From positions 62,001 through 126,000 of the forward strand of contig JAEZZR010000001.1 of the NCBI GenBank assembly GCA_023418505.1: a stretch of DNA of 64,000 nucleotides, written 5' to 3'. Numbering within the stretch: position 1 is the first letter of the stretch; every line of letters begins with the position of its first letter. The translations under genes and the position numbers were made by a program. The notes beneath the pieces were generated by a model that was given only the letters and a program-made list of their open reading frames with translations, was not told where the DNA came from and ran no database searches. Origin of the DNA: Actinomycetes bacterium. GTDB taxonomy: Bacteria; Actinomycetota; Actinomycetes; Mycobacteriales; Mycobacteriaceae. Below are positions 63,273-64,000 of the stretch, in pieces.

Positions 63273-63293
63273 ACCTATCGTAGAAAGATAGGT
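63273..63293. promoter_or_regulatory. Inverted repeat between rmlD and the LCP gene
   Basis: ACCTATC-GTAGAAA-GATAGGT is a perfect 7-bp inverted repeat abutting the predicted -10 (TACTGT, 63268-63273) of rmlD. It is placed to block rmlD transcription and to influence the divergent LCP gene. Confidence 0.5.
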
Positions 63294-63341
63294 CTTCGAT
63301 CTGTTACCAGCACAGTTGCCAAAAGTTAAAGGAGTGCCACG

Positions 63342-64000
63342 GTGAGTGCACAGCGCCCCGCTTCTCGACATGCGCGCGATATTCAAGCGCCACCGTCGCA
63401 CGTGGAAAGTGCGAAACAGGCGTGGCCAATGTCGCTGCGGGCGATTCTGGCGATTATTTCGGCGCTGTGTTTAACCGTTTCTGCCATTGGTTGGTGGACG
63501 GTGGGTCGCGCTGCCGGCGATTTGAGCTCGGGCGGTAATTTCTCGCTGGGCCAAGAACGCGATGGTGCTACTGACATCCTGCTGGTCGGCTCCGATTCGC
63601 GTACCGACGCACAAGGCAATCCTCTTACCCAAGAAGAGATTGATATGTTGCGCGCTGGCGACGAGGCAGCAACCAATACTGACACGATCATTGTGATCCG
63701 TGTGCCTAACGACGGATCTTCGGCAACTGCGATTTCGATCCCTCGCGATACCTATATCAACTATCCCTCGCTCGGAAACACCAAGATCAATGGTGTCTAC
63801 GGTGCTGTGAAGCAGGAACGCGAAGCGGAGCTCCAAGCCGAAGGTAAATCGCCTGCGGTTGTAGAACGTGAATCCACCGAAGCTGGCCGCCAAGCACTGA
63901 TTAATGCGGTAGCGGATCTGACCGGCGTGACCGTGGATCACTATGCCGAAGTTGGCCTCCTGGGATTCGTGCTACTCACCGACGCTATTGGTGGCGTAGA
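63342..64000 (+). CDS. LytR-CpsA-Psr (LCP) family ligase, 3' end cut by window edge
   Basis: Membrane enzyme that attaches arabinogalactan to peptidoglycan in related genera. The N-terminal ~45 residues are cytosolic, followed by one TM (AILAIISALCLTVSAIGWW). The LCP domain then starts with TDILLVGSDSRTD, TDTIIVIRVP and ISIPRDTYINYPSLG, with KINGVYGAV further on, covering the conserved Asp and Arg residues. GTG 63342 is 8 bases after AAAGGAG. About 219 codons are seen of a usual ~350-500. Divergent from rmlD, as Rv3267. Confidence 0.9.
   Translation, partial: MSAQRPASRHARDIQAPPSHVESAKQAWPMSLRAILAIISALCLTVSAIGWWTVGRAAGDLSSGGNFSLGQERDGATDILLVGSDSRTDAQGNPLTQEEIDMLRAGDEAATNTDTIIVIRVPNDGSSATAISIPRDTYINYPSLGNTKINGVYGAVKQEREAELQAEGKSPAVVERESTEAGRQALINAVADLTGVTVDHYAEVGLLGFVLLTDAIGGV

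Overview
The window reads as one contiguous piece of a Corynebacterium-type chromosome (mycolate-containing Actinobacteria). The evidence is the gene set and its order: AdnAB helicase-nucleases, UvrD2 with HRDC, WhiB1 and WhiB2, SigH with the zinc anti-sigma factor RshA, SecA, LpqB-MtrB-MtrA, the mannose and rhamnose envelope genes and an LCP ligase. From about 1.5 to 64 kb the order follows the Mycobacterium tuberculosis block Rv3194c to Rv3267 (recalled, not searched) with deletions. No tRNA or rRNA gene was seen. Base composition is moderately GC-rich; by eye the cas block is more AT-rich.

Layout. 0-1.3 kb: 3' part of pgm. 1.5-5.7 kb: PDZ-Lon protease, DUF2342 zincin, YgjP-like metallopeptidase, and a ThiF-like protein whose 3' end overlaps uvrD2. 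5.7-15.9 kb: a minus-strand DNA-repair run, adnA-adnB-K+ channel-uvrD2. 16-22.4 kb: TIGR02569 kinase-like protein, DUF3152 metzincin, DUF3107, rhlE with its membrane-propeller partner, a 4-TM protein and a diacylglycerol kinase family protein. 22.4-23.4 kb: whiB1, a 24-aa ribosomal protein (bL37-like), a possible structured RNA and a terminator. 23.4-34.5 kb: accessory island with a 111-bp inverted-repeat element holding an orphan CRISPR-like hairpin, an HTH gene, a 26-repeat CRISPR array and a complete type I-E cas operon. 34.8-37 kb: Tat-exported neutral ceramidase. 37-43.3 kb: rshA-sigH diverging from aroA-rsgA-ClC, then DUF6912 and a cap-less HAD protein, then an Rv3235-family protein. 43.4-54.4 kb: secA, hpf, comF-like, lpqB-mtrB-mtrA, tmk, ahcY. 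54.5-64 kb: DUF4259, a low-complexity lipoprotein, manA, manB, DUF3499, a degenerate zincin, whiB2, GDP-mannose pyrophosphorylase, rhamnosyltransferase, rmlD and an LCP-family ligase.

How they work together. The core genes cover repair (AdnAB, UvrD2), thiol and redox stress (SigH, RshA, WhiB), protein export and hibernation (SecA, HPF), cell-wall and osmotic signalling (MtrAB-LpqB), and supply of GDP-mannose and dTDP-rhamnose with attachment of arabinogalactan. The CRISPR array is read on the minus strand, away from cas2, so its leader lies between cas2 and the array and its old end faces the HTH gene.

Most unusual parts: the 111-bp element and HTH gene at the trailer end of the array, internal spacer duplication, a possible three-way-junction RNA after the bL37-like gene, and in-frame tandem repeats inside several conserved proteins. 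All calls come from reading the sequence and remembered family features; no database search was run.
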